A DNA stretch of 64,000 bases from Flavobacteriales bacterium (GCA_002747105.1 PDSY01000013.1:39943-103942); one strand, 5' to 3'; counted from the first letter of the stretch, positions 18,282 through 27,224 are shown. Notes: generated by a model not told the origin, from the sequence alone. Program-made: numbers and translations.

Positions 18282-19220
18282 ATGTTATTAGAAATTAAAA
18301 AATTACATTTTTCTTATCCTGACCAAAAGGAACTATTTACCAATATTCATTTGCAAATGGATGAGGGTAAAATTATCGCTATCGCAGGAGAAAGTGGTTG
18401 TGGAAAATCTACCCTTCTGAATATCATTTATGGAAAATTGGATTGGCAAGAGGGCGAAATTATATTCAACGAGAGGAAACTTTTAGGTCCCAAAGGTAAT
18501 TTGGTCCCAGGGGAAAATGATATGAAAATGGTTTCTCAGGGTTATGATTTGATGCTCTACGCAAGTGTGGAAGCGAATATTGGGCAATTTATTTCTAATA
18601 TCGACTTGGAAGAAAAAGAAGAAAAAGTACGAGAACTATTGTATTTAGTAGGTTTAGAAAACGATGCGAAACGGAAACCTATCAATTTAAGTGGTGGACA
18701 ACAACAGAGAGTTGCTATCGCAAGAGCTTTATCTGTATTACCCAAATTATTGATTTTAGATGAACCTTTCAGTAATTTGGATTTTTCTCGGAAAATTCAG
18801 TTGAGAAAACGCCTTTTCGATTACGCCAAAAAACACAATATAACCATTATTATTTCCACCCACGAATTGCAGGAGGTGATGCCTTGGCTTGACCAAATTA
18901 TCATATTAAAAGAAGGTCGTTTGATTCAAGATGACAGTCCAATGGAGACTTTTTTGGCTCCTTATAATCATTATGTGTCTCAACTTTTCGGAGAGGTCAA
19001 TACCTTAACCAACCAACAAATGAAATCGCTTAATTTAAAGCAAGATTTTGTTTATCCTCACCAAATCATCCTAAGCGAAGAAGGTTTTAAAGCCCAAGTT
19101 TTGGAGAGTAGATTTGCGGGAAGTTATTTCTGGAATTTAATACAAATTAATGATATTCAATTCATCATGTATTCTCAACAAAAAATACAAGGTGATATTA
19201 AAGTAAAATTCAAGCTGTAA
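18282..19220 (+). CDS. ABC transporter ATP-binding protein
   Basis: A 312-residue ATPase. Walker A GESGCGKST is near residues 36-44, signature LSGGQQQRVAIARAL near 132-146, Walker B LLILDEPFSNLD near 155, and the switch histidine lies in IISTHELQEV. A C-terminal extension of about 90 residues resembles the regulatory (TOBE-like) tail of PotA/FbpC-type ATPases. No permease or binding-protein gene is adjacent, so the transported substrate cannot be named. Confidence 0.85.
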   Translation: MLLEIKKLHFSYPDQKELFTNIHLQMDEGKIIAIAGESGCGKSTLLNIIYGKLDWQEGEIIFNERKLLGPKGNLVPGENDMKMVSQGYDLMLYASVEANIGQFISNIDLEEKEEKVRELLYLVGLENDAKRKPINLSGGQQQRVAIARALSVLPKLLILDEPFSNLDFSRKIQLRKRLFDYAKKHNITIIISTHELQEVMPWLDQIIILKEGRLIQDDSPMETFLAPYNHYVSQLFGEVNTLTNQQMKSLNLKQDFVYPHQIILSEEGFKAQVLESRFAGSYFWNLIQINDIQFIMYSQQKIQGDIKVKFKL

Positions 19221-19254
19221 TCCACCATTTTTTCTACAAAAAAGTCATTTTTTC

Positions 19255-19285
19255 TTTGTTATAAAAAAATAAATATGTAAATTTG
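19255..19285 (+). promoter_or_regulatory. Promoter of tRNA-Cys
   Basis: TTTG ending at 19258, 19 bp, then TAAATTTG (19278-19285): an ideal Bacteroidota promoter 16 nt before the tRNA. Confidence 0.8.
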
Positions 19286-19301
19286 CACAACTAAAAAACA
19301 T

Positions 19302-19372
19302 GGTCCTGTGGCCGAGTGGCTAGGCAGTGGTCTGCAACACCATCTACAGCGGTTCGAATCCGCTCGGGACCT
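19302..19372 (+). tRNA. tRNA-Cys (anticodon GCA)
   Basis: Full cloverleaf: acceptor GGTCCTG/CGGGACC with one G-U pair, anticodon stem GTGGT/ACCAT closing the loop CTGCAAC (anticodon GCA), and T-arm AGCGG TTCGAAT CCGCT. The 3' CCA is not encoded. It has its own promoter and terminator. No integration remnants are seen beside it. Confidence 0.96.
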
Positions 19373-19382
19373 CAAGAGTATT

Positions 19383-19412
19383 AAAAGGAGTGAATTATCG
19401 CTCCTTTTTTTG
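19383..19412 (+). terminator. Intrinsic terminator after tRNA-Cys
   Basis: AAAAGGAGTGA pairs with TCGCTCCTTTT (one G-U pair) around a short loop, then a T-run. Confidence 0.8.
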
Positions 19413-19449
19413 TATATTTACACCTCAACAAATACCATTTAATTTAAAT

Positions 19450-20547
19450 ATGAAATTAAAAGAAGTTATTGCCAAAATCGAAGAACGAATTGCCATTCGA
19501 CAAGCAGAAAGTTTTGATAATGTGGGGCTTTTATGCGGAAATAAAGAAAGAGAAGTTACAGGAATTTTAGTTTGCCACGATGCTTTAGAAAGCGTTGTTG
19601 ATGAAGCCATAGCGCAAAAAACAAACCTTATTGTTTGCTTTCATCCGATTATTTTTTCTGGATTAAAAAGCCTAACAGGAAAAAATTATGTAGAAAGAGC
19701 TGTCATAAAAGCCATTGAAAACAAAATTGCCATTTATGCCATCCATACGGCATTTGACAATGATTATTTTGGAGTTAATTATCAAATTTGCAATGAATTA
19801 GGATTAGTGAATCAAAAAATATTAATGCCTAAAAAGCAAAACCTCCAACAATTGGTTTGCTATGTGCCGAAAAAGAAAGCCGAGCAAGTAAAGAGCGCCT
19901 TATTTGATGCAGGAGCAGGTAATATCGGATTTTACCAAGATTGTAGTTTTCAAGTCAAGGGCAAAGGTGGCTACACTCCAATTGAAGGAGCGAACCCTTA
20001 TGCTGGAAAAGTAGGAGCACCCGAGAAGGCAAAAGAATACGAAATTTCCGTGATTTTTGAAGCCTATAAACAAGCTCAAGTTCTTTCGGCGATGAAAAAA
20101 GCTCATCCTTACGAAGAAGTTGCTTATCAGGTTTATTCGTTGGAAAATGATAATCAATATACAGGTTTGGGGAGATTTGGAGATTTGGAAAAACCAATGG
20201 ACGAAAAAGATTTTTTACAAATGGTAAAAGATAAGTTTAATTTAGAAATAATTCGACATTCCGAACTTTTGGGCAAGAAAATTAAGCGAGTAGGTGTTCT
20301 TGGCGGAAGTGGAGCAAGTGGAATTAAGTCGGCTCGTGCTAACAAATGTGATATTTACCTAACAGGAGATGTAAAATATCATGATTTTTTTCAATCTGAA
20401 AATCAGATGGTTATAGCTGATATTGGACATTTTGAATCGGAACGATTTGTTGTTCATCAATTATTTGAAATTTTATCAGAAAAATTTACTAAATTTGCAG
20501 TCTTGGAGAGTATCCAAAAAACTAACCCCGTAAATTATTTTATTTAA
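19450..20547 (+). CDS. Nif3-like dinuclear metal centre protein (YqfO/DUF34 type)
   Basis: A 365-residue Nif3 family protein (often mis-annotated GTP cyclohydrolase I type 2). The N-terminal half has ESFDNVGLLCG and the metal-binding CHDAL, CFHPIIF and HTAFDN. A central PII-like insert of about 130 residues (YEEVAYQVY) is followed by the C-terminal half with DIGHFESERFVVHQL. It has metal-dependent hydrolase character but no firmly established reaction. The ATG at 19450 is chosen because the upstream reading frame runs into the tRNA. Three bases separate it from the next gene, a widespread pairing. Confidence 0.9.
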   Translation: MKLKEVIAKIEERIAIRQAESFDNVGLLCGNKEREVTGILVCHDALESVVDEAIAQKTNLIVCFHPIIFSGLKSLTGKNYVERAVIKAIENKIAIYAIHTAFDNDYFGVNYQICNELGLVNQKILMPKKQNLQQLVCYVPKKKAEQVKSALFDAGAGNIGFYQDCSFQVKGKGGYTPIEGANPYAGKVGAPEKAKEYEISVIFEAYKQAQVLSAMKKAHPYEEVAYQVYSLENDNQYTGLGRFGDLEKPMDEKDFLQMVKDKFNLEIIRHSELLGKKIKRVGVLGGSGASGIKSARANKCDIYLTGDVKYHDFFQSENQMVIADIGHFESERFVVHQLFEILSEKFTKFAVLESIQKTNPVNYFI

Positions 20548-20550
20548 AAT

Positions 20551-21327
20551 ATGGCTAAGAAAAAAGAAATCACTGTTGAAGAAAAATTGAGAGCTTTATA
20601 TGACTTACAAATCATTGACTCTCGATTAGATGAAATTCGTAATACAAGAGGAGAACTTCCAATGGAAGTAGAAGATTTGGAAAACGAAATCGCTGGACAG
20701 AAAAAACGCTCCGAAAAAATTGAGGAAGAAATCAAGGCGAAAAATGGAGAGATTAATGAAAAGAAAGAATTAATCAACCATGCTAATACTTTAATTGAAA
20801 AGTATAAAAAACAGCAGGATTCTGTAAGAAATAATAAAGAGTACGAAGCGCTAGAAAAAGAGATTGAATATCAGGATTTAGAGATTCAGTTGGCAGAGAA
20901 GAGAATTAAAGAATATACTGCGAATATCGCTCATAAAAACGAAAAATTAGATGAGTTGAATGCAGAAATCAAAGAAAACAAAAAACACTTAAAATTCAAA
21001 AAAGAAGAATTGGAAGATTTGATTTCTGAAACGCAAAAAGAAGAGGAATTTTTACTAGAAAAATCGGAAGAATTTGCCCAAAAAGTACAAGGTAGATTGT
21101 TAAAATCTTACAAGCGAATCAGAACCAATTGTAAAAATGGATTGGCAGTAGTAGGTCTTGAAAGAGGTGCACCAAAAGGTTCATTCTTTACATTGCCACC
21201 ACAAAAGCAAATGGAAATTGCACAAAGAAAGAAAATCATTATCGATGAGTATTCTGGAAAAATCTTAGTAGATGAGGAATTACTTAACGAAGAAACCGAA
21301 AAAATGAAAAAAGTGATTAAATTTTAA
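20551..21327 (+). CDS. Coiled-coil protein of the C4 zinc-ribbon (zf-RING_7) family, without the cysteines
   Basis: 258 residues: a long coiled coil (about 10-185) and a C-terminal domain that aligns to the zinc ribbon of this family. The usual ERGACGGCF and VCEYCGRIL segments read ERGAPKGSFF and IDEYSGKIL here, so all four zinc ligands are replaced while the surrounding PPQKQMEIAQRKKII is conserved. It always tends to follow nif3-like genes, and does so here after 3 bases. The function of the family is poorly defined (HP0958-type members act as chaperones or RNA-binding factors in other phyla). Confidence 0.85.
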   Translation: MAKKKEITVEEKLRALYDLQIIDSRLDEIRNTRGELPMEVEDLENEIAGQKKRSEKIEEEIKAKNGEINEKKELINHANTLIEKYKKQQDSVRNNKEYEALEKEIEYQDLEIQLAEKRIKEYTANIAHKNEKLDELNAEIKENKKHLKFKKEELEDLISETQKEEEFLLEKSEEFAQKVQGRLLKSYKRIRTNCKNGLAVVGLERGAPKGSFFTLPPQKQMEIAQRKKIIIDEYSGKILVDEELLNEETEKMKKVIKF

Positions 21328-21349
21328 TATTTAATTTTTTTATTCCAAC

Positions 21350-21388
21350 GAAAAATCGTCTAAAAATAATTTTTAGACGATTTTTTTT
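21350..21388 (+). terminator. Intrinsic terminator after the nif3 operon
   Basis: A stem of AAAATCGTCTAAAA with its complement, then eight T. The stem core is identical to that after mvaD at 1229. Confidence 0.85.
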
Positions 21389-21445
21389 ATGGAGAATTGA
21401 TGCTAGGATAATATAGAAAATAGACTACTCAATATAGCCTATTCT

Positions 21446-21469
21446 ATTCACCTAAAAATGGTCTAACTT
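21446..21469. repeat. 24-bp direct repeat, copy 1
   Basis: Identical over 24 bp to 22879-22902. Copy 2 contains the last codons (KLDHF-stop) of the HAD gene, so copy 1 is an extra copy of that gene's tail and brackets the esterase region. Confidence 0.85.
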
Positions 21470-21508
21470 TAAGATAATCACCTGATAAACTATTAATTAT
21501 ATACAATA

Positions 21509-22675
21509 TTAAGAAATGTTTATTCTTTTATATTTTTCAAGCTCTTTAATTAATTTACTTTTTTCTTCTTCAGAATAAATGTCTGATTCAGATATGGATT
21601 TATTAAACTCCTTAACTGTTTGAGAAATTTCTTTTTTTAATTGTATCTGAGCATCTATAATATATAAATAGGCTTCTGAGAAGTTGGGGTAAGAATTCAC
21701 TAAAATTCGCCAAGCTTCAATAGCTTTTTCATATTCTTTTTCGTTGTAGAAGAACCAGCCTTTGCCATTTAATATCCCTAGAGAAAACGCTATTTTTTTT
21801 CCATAAATAGTAGTGATTTCCTTTTCCAAGGAATTGAAAATATGCAAATCATTTTGTTGATTAGAAATGTATTTAGATTGTATTTTAGACCAATCTTCAA
21901 ATATTTCATAGAGTGAAGTTCCAATTGTCAAACCTGGGGTTACATTGTGGTCTGCTTCTTTAAAAAGAAACCCTTTACAATCTAATTTGGGATTATTGAG
22001 TTTTTTAATCGTGGAATCCATTTTATTAAAGTCTGAGGGGTAGTCATTTCCAATTCCAAAACGATAATATTTTTTTGAATTAAAGACTTGGTTTTCTATT
22101 GTCTTTATTGAATCAGTTAAATCGACATTTTTTTGAGTAAAAAATGGACTTAATGAAATAACCGCATTTAATTCATTAATTCTTGAAATTAGCAGAGAAC
22201 TTGTGAAATAACCATAGCGCGAATGTCCTATAAATAGTCTGAATTGGGAAGCATTGTATTGCTTTTCAGCGAGAGGTATCAGTTCTTCAAATAAAAACTT
22301 CTCATTCTCACCTGCTAATCCTTTGTCGCTTGAAACTTTGTGCAATGTTTCTAAGTAACGATACTTTTGTTCTGATTCAATGCTAATAATTATGGCAGAA
22401 GGCATTTGTTCATTGCTCGTGAGGTAATCAATGGTATTTAAAATATAGTTATGACTTCTTTGATTTTGTCGATCAAAAATAATTATCAAAGGGTAATCAC
22501 GATTTTGGTTCTTTTGCCATTCAAATGGAACAGTAATCGTGATATTTTTGTTAAAACCTAAATATTTTGAGGCTACAATTGTATCTGATATTTTTTTATA
22601 TCTCTCATAGTTCTGACCAAATAAAGTATTTGAACAGATTAAAATTAATAAGAGAAGACAAGCAGTTTTTTTCAT
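21509..22675 (-). CDS. Secreted esterase-like alpha/beta hydrolase with TPR tail
   Basis: A 388-residue exported protein: signal peptide of about 20 residues ending in LFGQ, then an esterase D-like alpha/beta hydrolase domain (ITVPFEWQKNQNRDYPLIIIFD; nucleophile elbow GHSRYG near residue 150; histidine in ADHNVTPG near 245). The C-terminal tail (about 300-360) contains a TPR-like pair. The usual small residue after the nucleophile is changed (GHSRYG instead of GHSxGG). It lies between two 24-bp direct repeats, which suggests it was inserted behind the HAD gene. Confidence 0.75.
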   Translation of the reverse strand: MKKTACLLLLILICSNTLFGQNYERYKKISDTIVASKYLGFNKNITITVPFEWQKNQNRDYPLIIIFDRQNQRSHNYILNTIDYLTSNEQMPSAIIISIESEQKYRYLETLHKVSSDKGLAGENEKFLFEELIPLAEKQYNASQFRLFIGHSRYGYFTSSLLISRINELNAVISLSPFFTQKNVDLTDSIKTIENQVFNSKKYYRFGIGNDYPSDFNKMDSTIKKLNNPKLDCKGFLFKEADHNVTPGLTIGTSLYEIFEDWSKIQSKYISNQQNDLHIFNSLEKEITTIYGKKIAFSLGILNGKGWFFYNEKEYEKAIEAWRILVNSYPNFSEAYLYIIDAQIQLKKEISQTVKEFNKSISESDIYSEEEKSKLIKELEKYKRINIS

Positions 22676-22696
22676 TCGTTTTTAATATTTGTAACA

Positions 22697-22798
22697 CTAA
22701 GCTTTACTTTTAATCTCTTTGTAATAAAGTAATTCTGGGTCTCCATCATCTAATCCGTTTAAATGAATATTCTTTCGCTCTGGGTATCCATATTGTCT
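22697..22798 (-). pseudogene. C-terminal gene fragment
   Basis: The minus strand reads 33 codons (RQYGYPERKNIHLNGLDDGD..., ending IKSKA-stop) with protein-like composition, but an in-frame TGA lies directly upstream and there is no start codon. It looks like the 3' remnant of a gene carried in with the esterase. The parent family is not recognised. Confidence 0.4.
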
Positions 22799-22878
22799 TC
22801 AACTTAGAATACTATTTCGCAACGCTGTTACTGTTTGCACACAACGATAATATAAAAACACCCAAACCAACCTCTTTC

Positions 22879-22902
22879 ATTCACCTAAAAATGGTCTAAC
22901 TT
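22879..22902. repeat. 24-bp direct repeat, copy 2
   Basis: Covers the 3' end of the HAD phosphatase gene; identical to 21446-21469. Confidence 0.85.
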
Positions 22903-23541
22903 ATCTATCTCCAACTCTTTATAATCATCTACAAGAATATTCGCCTTGCTATAATCTTGCAATTTTGAATGTTCGCTTTGATAAGCTGCACAGAAAATCT
23001 CGGCACGATGAGCCGCTAAAATTCCATTGGTAGAATCTTCGATAACCATACAGTTTTCTTTAGGTTCATTTGCCATTTCGGCGGCTTTAACGAAAATTTC
23101 AGGGTTAGGCTTAGACTCTTTTAAATCTGCTCCACTGATTTTCCCAATAAAATACTGCTCCAAATCAAACTTTTCAAAAACCCAATTAATCGTATTCATA
23201 CTCGCCGAAGAAGCCAATACCAACTTGATTCCATTATCATAATAATGCTGAATAATCTCCCTTACGCCTTCTATTAAATCAAAATCGGGATCATTATCAA
23301 AATAATTTTTAAAATAAGCTCTTTTGGTATTGATGAGTTCATCTGTGGTTTTGTCGAGTTGAAATTCCTGAATCAAATGATTGCACACTTTTTTCGTGGA
23401 AGCTCCTGTAAATGAAGTATAAAGCTCCTCGGAAACCTCCATATTAAAGTCTTCAAACATTTTGAAATAGGCTTTTCTATGAAGTGGTTCGGTATTGACA
23501 ATCACTCCATCCATATCGAATAAAACGGCTTTTAAAGGCAT
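22885..23541 (-). CDS. HAD-superfamily phosphatase (beta-phosphoglucomutase-like)
   Basis: A 218-residue haloacid dehalogenase. Motif I DMDGVIVNTEPLH (catalytic aspartates near residues 9 and 11), motif II in LASSAS near 110, the lysine in GADLKESKPNPEIF, and motif III MVIEDSTNGILAA. The cap is the helical type of sugar-phosphate phosphatases and beta-phosphoglucomutases. Substrate unknown. Its 3' end is part of a 24-bp direct repeat. Confidence 0.88.
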   Translation of the reverse strand: MPLKAVLFDMDGVIVNTEPLHRKAYFKMFEDFNMEVSEELYTSFTGASTKKVCNHLIQEFQLDKTTDELINTKRAYFKNYFDNDPDFDLIEGVREIIQHYYDNGIKLVLASSASMNTINWVFEKFDLEQYFIGKISGADLKESKPNPEIFVKAAEMANEPKENCMVIEDSTNGILAAHRAEIFCAAYQSEHSKLQDYSKANILVDDYKELEIDKLDHF

Positions 23542-23582
23542 ATTTTTTTATTTTTTATTAATTGTTCACAAAACTACAAAAA

Positions 23583-24617
23583 TCAAATCTCTCTTAAAAA
23601 TTTCATCGTATCGATATGATCTGCATAATCCATCAATTCGGGTTGCTGAGCCTTACCTAACGGAATAATATGCTCCATGAAATCTTTTTTAGATACCACA
23701 CATTGGATGCTATCTTGATTTTCGTCAATAAAGTTTTTGACTTCTTCCATATCATTATAATGAGTAAAATTAATCACGGATAAAGGACTGAATAATTGCT
23801 CATCTTCTTTTAACATTACGAAATTATTATCCCAAAATTGCTCCTGATTAAGCAAATAAATCGCTTTGTTATAGTCATAATTATTCGCATAGGAATTGTG
23901 ATTAATTATCTCACTAAATTCCATAAAATTTTCAAACAATTGGTCTAATTTAAAATCTTTTGGCAGGAATAATCGAGAAATATTACGACACCCTAAACCA
24001 TAATAAGTGAAAATATCTTGCGCTAATTTTTGAATTTCTTCATCGGTTTCCGTACCGTCTAAAACACCAATGGAAGTTCTATTTTTACGAATGATATGAG
24101 GATATTTCTCAAAATAATAATTCAGGTATCTGGCTGTATTATTACTTCCCGTGGCAATCACAGCATCAAAGTTTTCTAATTTTTCCACCAATTGATAATC
24201 TATATTATTTTCCGAATATTCGTTCCAAAGTTTCAATAGAAAAGGAATGATATTTTTATCCTTAGAAGATAATTTTATCATCGCTGTATGTCCACTTAGA
24301 ATCACCGACATCACATCGTGCCAACCAACCAAAGGAATATTGCCTGCTAAGATTAAACCTACCGTTTTCTGCTCATTAACAGGAGAATAATGACTTAACC
24401 AAGCTTTTATTTTGTCCTCATCAAAAGCATTTGCCCATTCCAATAGGGCAGATTTTAAACTCTCTGGTGTAAACCAAGCGTTCTCCATTTGAGATTTTTT
24501 CAATAATAAATGAAATTCGTTTTCCCTTTCATTAAATTCGTCCACTTCCTTTGCGAAAAATTCATTAATAAATTTTCCTAATTTAGAAAGACCATAAATT
24601 TGTAGTTCTATATTCAT
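23583..24617 (-). CDS. Acyl-CoA reductase (LuxC-like)
   Basis: A 344-residue aldehyde-dehydrogenase-fold enzyme of the LuxC family, which reduces acyl-CoA to aldehyde with NAD(P)H. Visible are the nucleotide-site motif LAGNIPLVGWHD (near residue 90) and the likely catalytic cysteine in YYGLGCRNISR (near 220). The ATG at 24617 is used because the longer frame runs through the divergent ferredoxin promoter. In Bacteroidota it is often encoded next to this ferredoxin and serC; the physiological substrate is not known. Confidence 0.85.
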   Translation of the reverse strand: MNIELQIYGLSKLGKFINEFFAKEVDEFNERENEFHLLLKKSQMENAWFTPESLKSALLEWANAFDEDKIKAWLSHYSPVNEQKTVGLILAGNIPLVGWHDVMSVILSGHTAMIKLSSKDKNIIPFLLKLWNEYSENNIDYQLVEKLENFDAVIATGSNNTARYLNYYFEKYPHIIRKNRTSIGVLDGTETDEEIQKLAQDIFTYYGLGCRNISRLFLPKDFKLDQLFENFMEFSEIINHNSYANNYDYNKAIYLLNQEQFWDNNFVMLKEDEQLFSPLSVINFTHYNDMEEVKNFIDENQDSIQCVVSKKDFMEHIIPLGKAQQPELMDYADHIDTMKFLREI

Positions 24618-24645
24618 TTTTGCGATATTATATGATAGATTTTTA

Positions 24646-24653
24646 TAATTTTG
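24646..24653 (+). promoter_or_regulatory. -7 element of the ferredoxin gene
   Basis: TAATTTTG, with TTTTTG 23 bp upstream (ending 24622), in the divergent gap between the LuxC-like and ferredoxin genes. Confidence 0.45.
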
Positions 24654-24678
24654 CACAAATTTAAAAAATAAATTACCA

Positions 24679-25029
24679 ATGGCTATCATTATAACAGACG
24701 AATGTATTAATTGCGGTGCTTGTGAGCCAGAATGCCCCAACAACGCAATTTACGAAGGTGCAGTGGATTGGACGCCATCGGAAGGCACCGAATTGAGTGG
24801 AACAGTAACTTTGGCATCAGGATTAACAGTAGATGCAGATGCTCCACAAGAACCCATCGATGATGATGTGTATTTCATTGTTCCTGACAAATGTACCGAG
24901 TGTATCGGTTTTCATGAAGAACCACAATGTGCAGCAGTTTGTCCCGTAGATTGTTGTATTCCAGATGAAAACAACGAAGAAACGGAAGAATCACTGCTAC
25001 AAAAGAAAGCTTTTCTTCACAACGAATAA
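24679..25029 (+). CDS. 2x[4Fe-4S] ferredoxin
   Basis: A 116-residue electron carrier. Cluster motifs are [12 protein letters not shown] (CxxCxxCxxxC, residues about 9-20) and [18 protein letters not shown] (CxxCx8CxxxC, about 73-90), the spacing of YfhL/Chromatium-type ferredoxins. An extra CC pair follows. It is divergent from the LuxC-like reductase, a plausible redox partner, and is followed by serC. Confidence 0.93.
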   Translation: MAIIITDECINCGACEPECPNNAIYEGAVDWTPSEGTELSGTVTLASGLTVDADAPQEPIDDDVYFIVPDKCTECIGFHEEPQCAAVCPVDCCIPDENNEETEESLLQKKAFLHNE

Positions 25030-25033
25030 AATT

Positions 25034-25069
25034 AAAAAGCCTTAATATTTTCAATATTGAGGCTTTTTT
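25034..25069 (+). terminator. Intrinsic terminator after the ferredoxin
   Basis: AAAAGCCTTAATATT pairs with AATATTGAGGCTTTT (one G-U pair) around a tiny loop, then T-rich. Confidence 0.85.
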
Positions 25070-25121
25070 ATTAAATTTACGCCTTTAAAAATATAATATC
25101 AAGCAAAACAACATAAAACTG

Positions 25122-26177
25122 ATGAAAAAACATAATTTTAGTGCAGGACCTTGTATCTTACCGCAAGAAGTATTTCAAAAATCTGCCGAAGCCATTTTGG
25201 ATTTTAATGGAATAGGATTATCTCTTTTAGAAATCTCTCACCGAAGCAAAGATTTTGTTGCTGTAATGGAAGAAGCAAGAGCCATCGTTAAAAGATTAAT
25301 GAACTTAAACGATGATTATGAAGTTTTATTTTTAGGCGGTGGAGCCAGTCTACAATTTTTAATGACAGCTTACAATCTATTATCAATTAATGGGAAAGCT
25401 GCCTATTTAAACACAGGAACTTGGTCAAGTAAAGCCATTAAAGAAGCTAAAAAATTAGGAAAAGTAGAGGTAGTAGCTTCTTCGAAGGACGATAATTTTT
25501 CTTTTATTCCGAAGGATTATAGCGTAGGAAAAGAATACGACTATTTCCATTGCACTTCTAATAACACGATTTTTGGAACACAAATGAAAGCTTTTCCAGA
25601 AGTGGATACCTTGATGGTTTGTGATATGAGTTCTGATATTTTCTCTCGTCAGTTGGATTTTTCAAAATTTGATTTAATCTATGCTGGAGCTCAAAAGAAT
25701 ATGGGACCTGCAGGAGTTACATTAGCGGTGATTAAAAAAGAAATTTTAGGTAAAACGGGGAGAGACATCCCTTCTTATTTAGATTACTCTGTACATATCG
25801 GTAAAGATTCAATGTTTAATACACCACCTGTTTTCCCAGTATATGCTTCGTTACTGACCCTTCAACATTTGGAGAAAAATGGCGGAATTGCGGAAGCCGA
25901 AAAACGAAATAACGCCAAAGCAGCATTATTATACAACGAAATTGATCACAATCCTTTATTCGAATCCTTTTGCCGAAAAGAAGACCGTTCGACCATGAAT
26001 GTTTCTTTCCGACTTTTAGATGAATCTAAAAAAGAAGCCTTCGATAAGGCGTGGAACGAAGCTGGAATCAATGGACTGAATGGACATAGAAGTATCGGAG
26101 GATATAGAGCAAGTTTATATAATGCCTTACCAATAGAAAGTGTAGAAGTTTTAGTGAATGTGATGAAAAGTATTTAA
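25122..26177 (+). CDS. serC: Phosphoserine aminotransferase
   Basis: A 351-residue PLP enzyme converting 3-phosphohydroxypyruvate and glutamate to phosphoserine. It begins KKHNFSAGPCILP. The PLP lysine lies in YAGAQKNMGPAG (near residue 192), and the C-terminal GLNGHRSIGGYRASLYNA is diagnostic. First gene of the serC-serA-DUF1015 series. Confidence 0.96.
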   Translation: MKKHNFSAGPCILPQEVFQKSAEAILDFNGIGLSLLEISHRSKDFVAVMEEARAIVKRLMNLNDDYEVLFLGGGASLQFLMTAYNLLSINGKAAYLNTGTWSSKAIKEAKKLGKVEVVASSKDDNFSFIPKDYSVGKEYDYFHCTSNNTIFGTQMKAFPEVDTLMVCDMSSDIFSRQLDFSKFDLIYAGAQKNMGPAGVTLAVIKKEILGKTGRDIPSYLDYSVHIGKDSMFNTPPVFPVYASLLTLQHLEKNGGIAEAEKRNNAKAALLYNEIDHNPLFESFCRKEDRSTMNVSFRLLDESKKEAFDKAWNEAGINGLNGHRSIGGYRASLYNALPIESVEVLVNVMKSI

Positions 26178-26260
26178 TGTAACTATTCAACAGTATAGCA
26201 ATGTAACCATGCTATAACTTTCAACATTAAACCAAATTAAACAATATTGAACGATTTACA

Positions 26261-27223
26261 ATGAAAATATTAGCAAATGATGGGATTTCAAAAGCGGGAG
26301 CAGATAAATTAAAATCTCAAAAAGACATCGAATTAATAGAGCATAAAGTAGCTCAAAATCAATTGATTGATTATATTAACGAACATCAAATCAATGGAAT
26401 ATTAGTCAGAAGTGCCACTACCGTAAGAAAAGACCTTATTGATGCGTGTCCAAGTCTGAAAATCATCGGAAGAGGTGGTGTAGGAATGGACAATATTGAT
26501 GTGGAATACGCCAGAAGCAAAGGGCTGTTTGTGATTAATACCCCAAGCGCTTCTTCTCGTTCGGTGGCAGAAATGGTCTTTGCTCATTTCTTAACTTTGG
26601 CGAGGTTTCTTCATGATTCCAATAGAATGATGCCCTTGGAAGGAGACTCCAACTTTAAAGGTTTGAAAAAATCCTATAAAAACGCCATTGAATTAAAAGG
26701 TAAAACCTTAGGAATTATTGGTTTTGGAGGAATAGGAAAAGAGGTTGCCAAAATAGGAATTGCCTTGGGAATGAATATTAAAGTCAATACGAGAACGGCA
26801 AGAGAAGAGAAACTGAGTTTATCTTTTTTCGATGGACAAAGCGTAGATTTTACTATTCAAACGACCGATAGTTTAGAGGAGGTGATTGAAAATGCCGATT
26901 TCCTCACCATTCATACTCCAAAGACAAAAGATTATATTTTAGACACCCCACAATTTGAAAAAATGAAAGACGGCGTATTGATTGTCAATACTGCAAGAGG
27001 TGGTGTCATCAACGAAGAAACATTAGTTCATTTTATAGATACCGAAAAAATTGGAGGAGCCGCTTTGGATGTTTTTGAAAACGAACCTACTCCCGAACTC
27101 CCTCTATTGATGCACCCTGCGTTATCTCTAACGCCACATTTGGGAGGAAATACAAAAGATGCCCAAGAAAAAATTGGGATAGAATTAGCAGAACAAATCA
27201 TCAACATTAAAAATAATCAATAA
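26261..27223 (+). CDS. serA: D-3-phosphoglycerate dehydrogenase
   Basis: A 320-residue D-2-hydroxyacid dehydrogenase, the short form without ACT regulatory domain. The NAD-binding loop GIIGFGGIGKEVAKIG is near residue 148. The catalytic arginine lies in NTARGGVI (near 245), the glutamate in DVFENEPT, and the histidine in TPHLGGNT. Placement behind serC supports serine biosynthesis. Confidence 0.92.
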   Translation: MKILANDGISKAGADKLKSQKDIELIEHKVAQNQLIDYINEHQINGILVRSATTVRKDLIDACPSLKIIGRGGVGMDNIDVEYARSKGLFVINTPSASSRSVAEMVFAHFLTLARFLHDSNRMMPLEGDSNFKGLKKSYKNAIELKGKTLGIIGFGGIGKEVAKIGIALGMNIKVNTRTAREEKLSLSFFDGQSVDFTIQTTDSLEEVIENADFLTIHTPKTKDYILDTPQFEKMKDGVLIVNTARGGVINEETLVHFIDTEKIGGAALDVFENEPTPELPLLMHPALSLTPHLGGNTKDAQEKIGIELAEQIINIKNNQ

Positions 27224-27224
27224 A

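Noticed and set aside
19302..19372. tRNA-Cys as integration site of the element
   Set aside because: No duplicated tRNA 3' end is seen near 32.4 kb or at the right, and the tRNA is 13 kb from the element.
19327..19449. N-terminal extension of the Nif3-like protein
   Set aside because: The extension would be read from inside tRNA-Cys and its terminator; the family begins at 19450.
22800..22884. Integron attC-like site (GTTGTGTGCAAAC)
   Set aside because: Only one partial core resembles such sites; no second arm with the needed symmetry was found.
24618..24743. N-terminal extension of the LuxC-like protein
   Set aside because: Runs into the divergent ferredoxin gene and its promoter.
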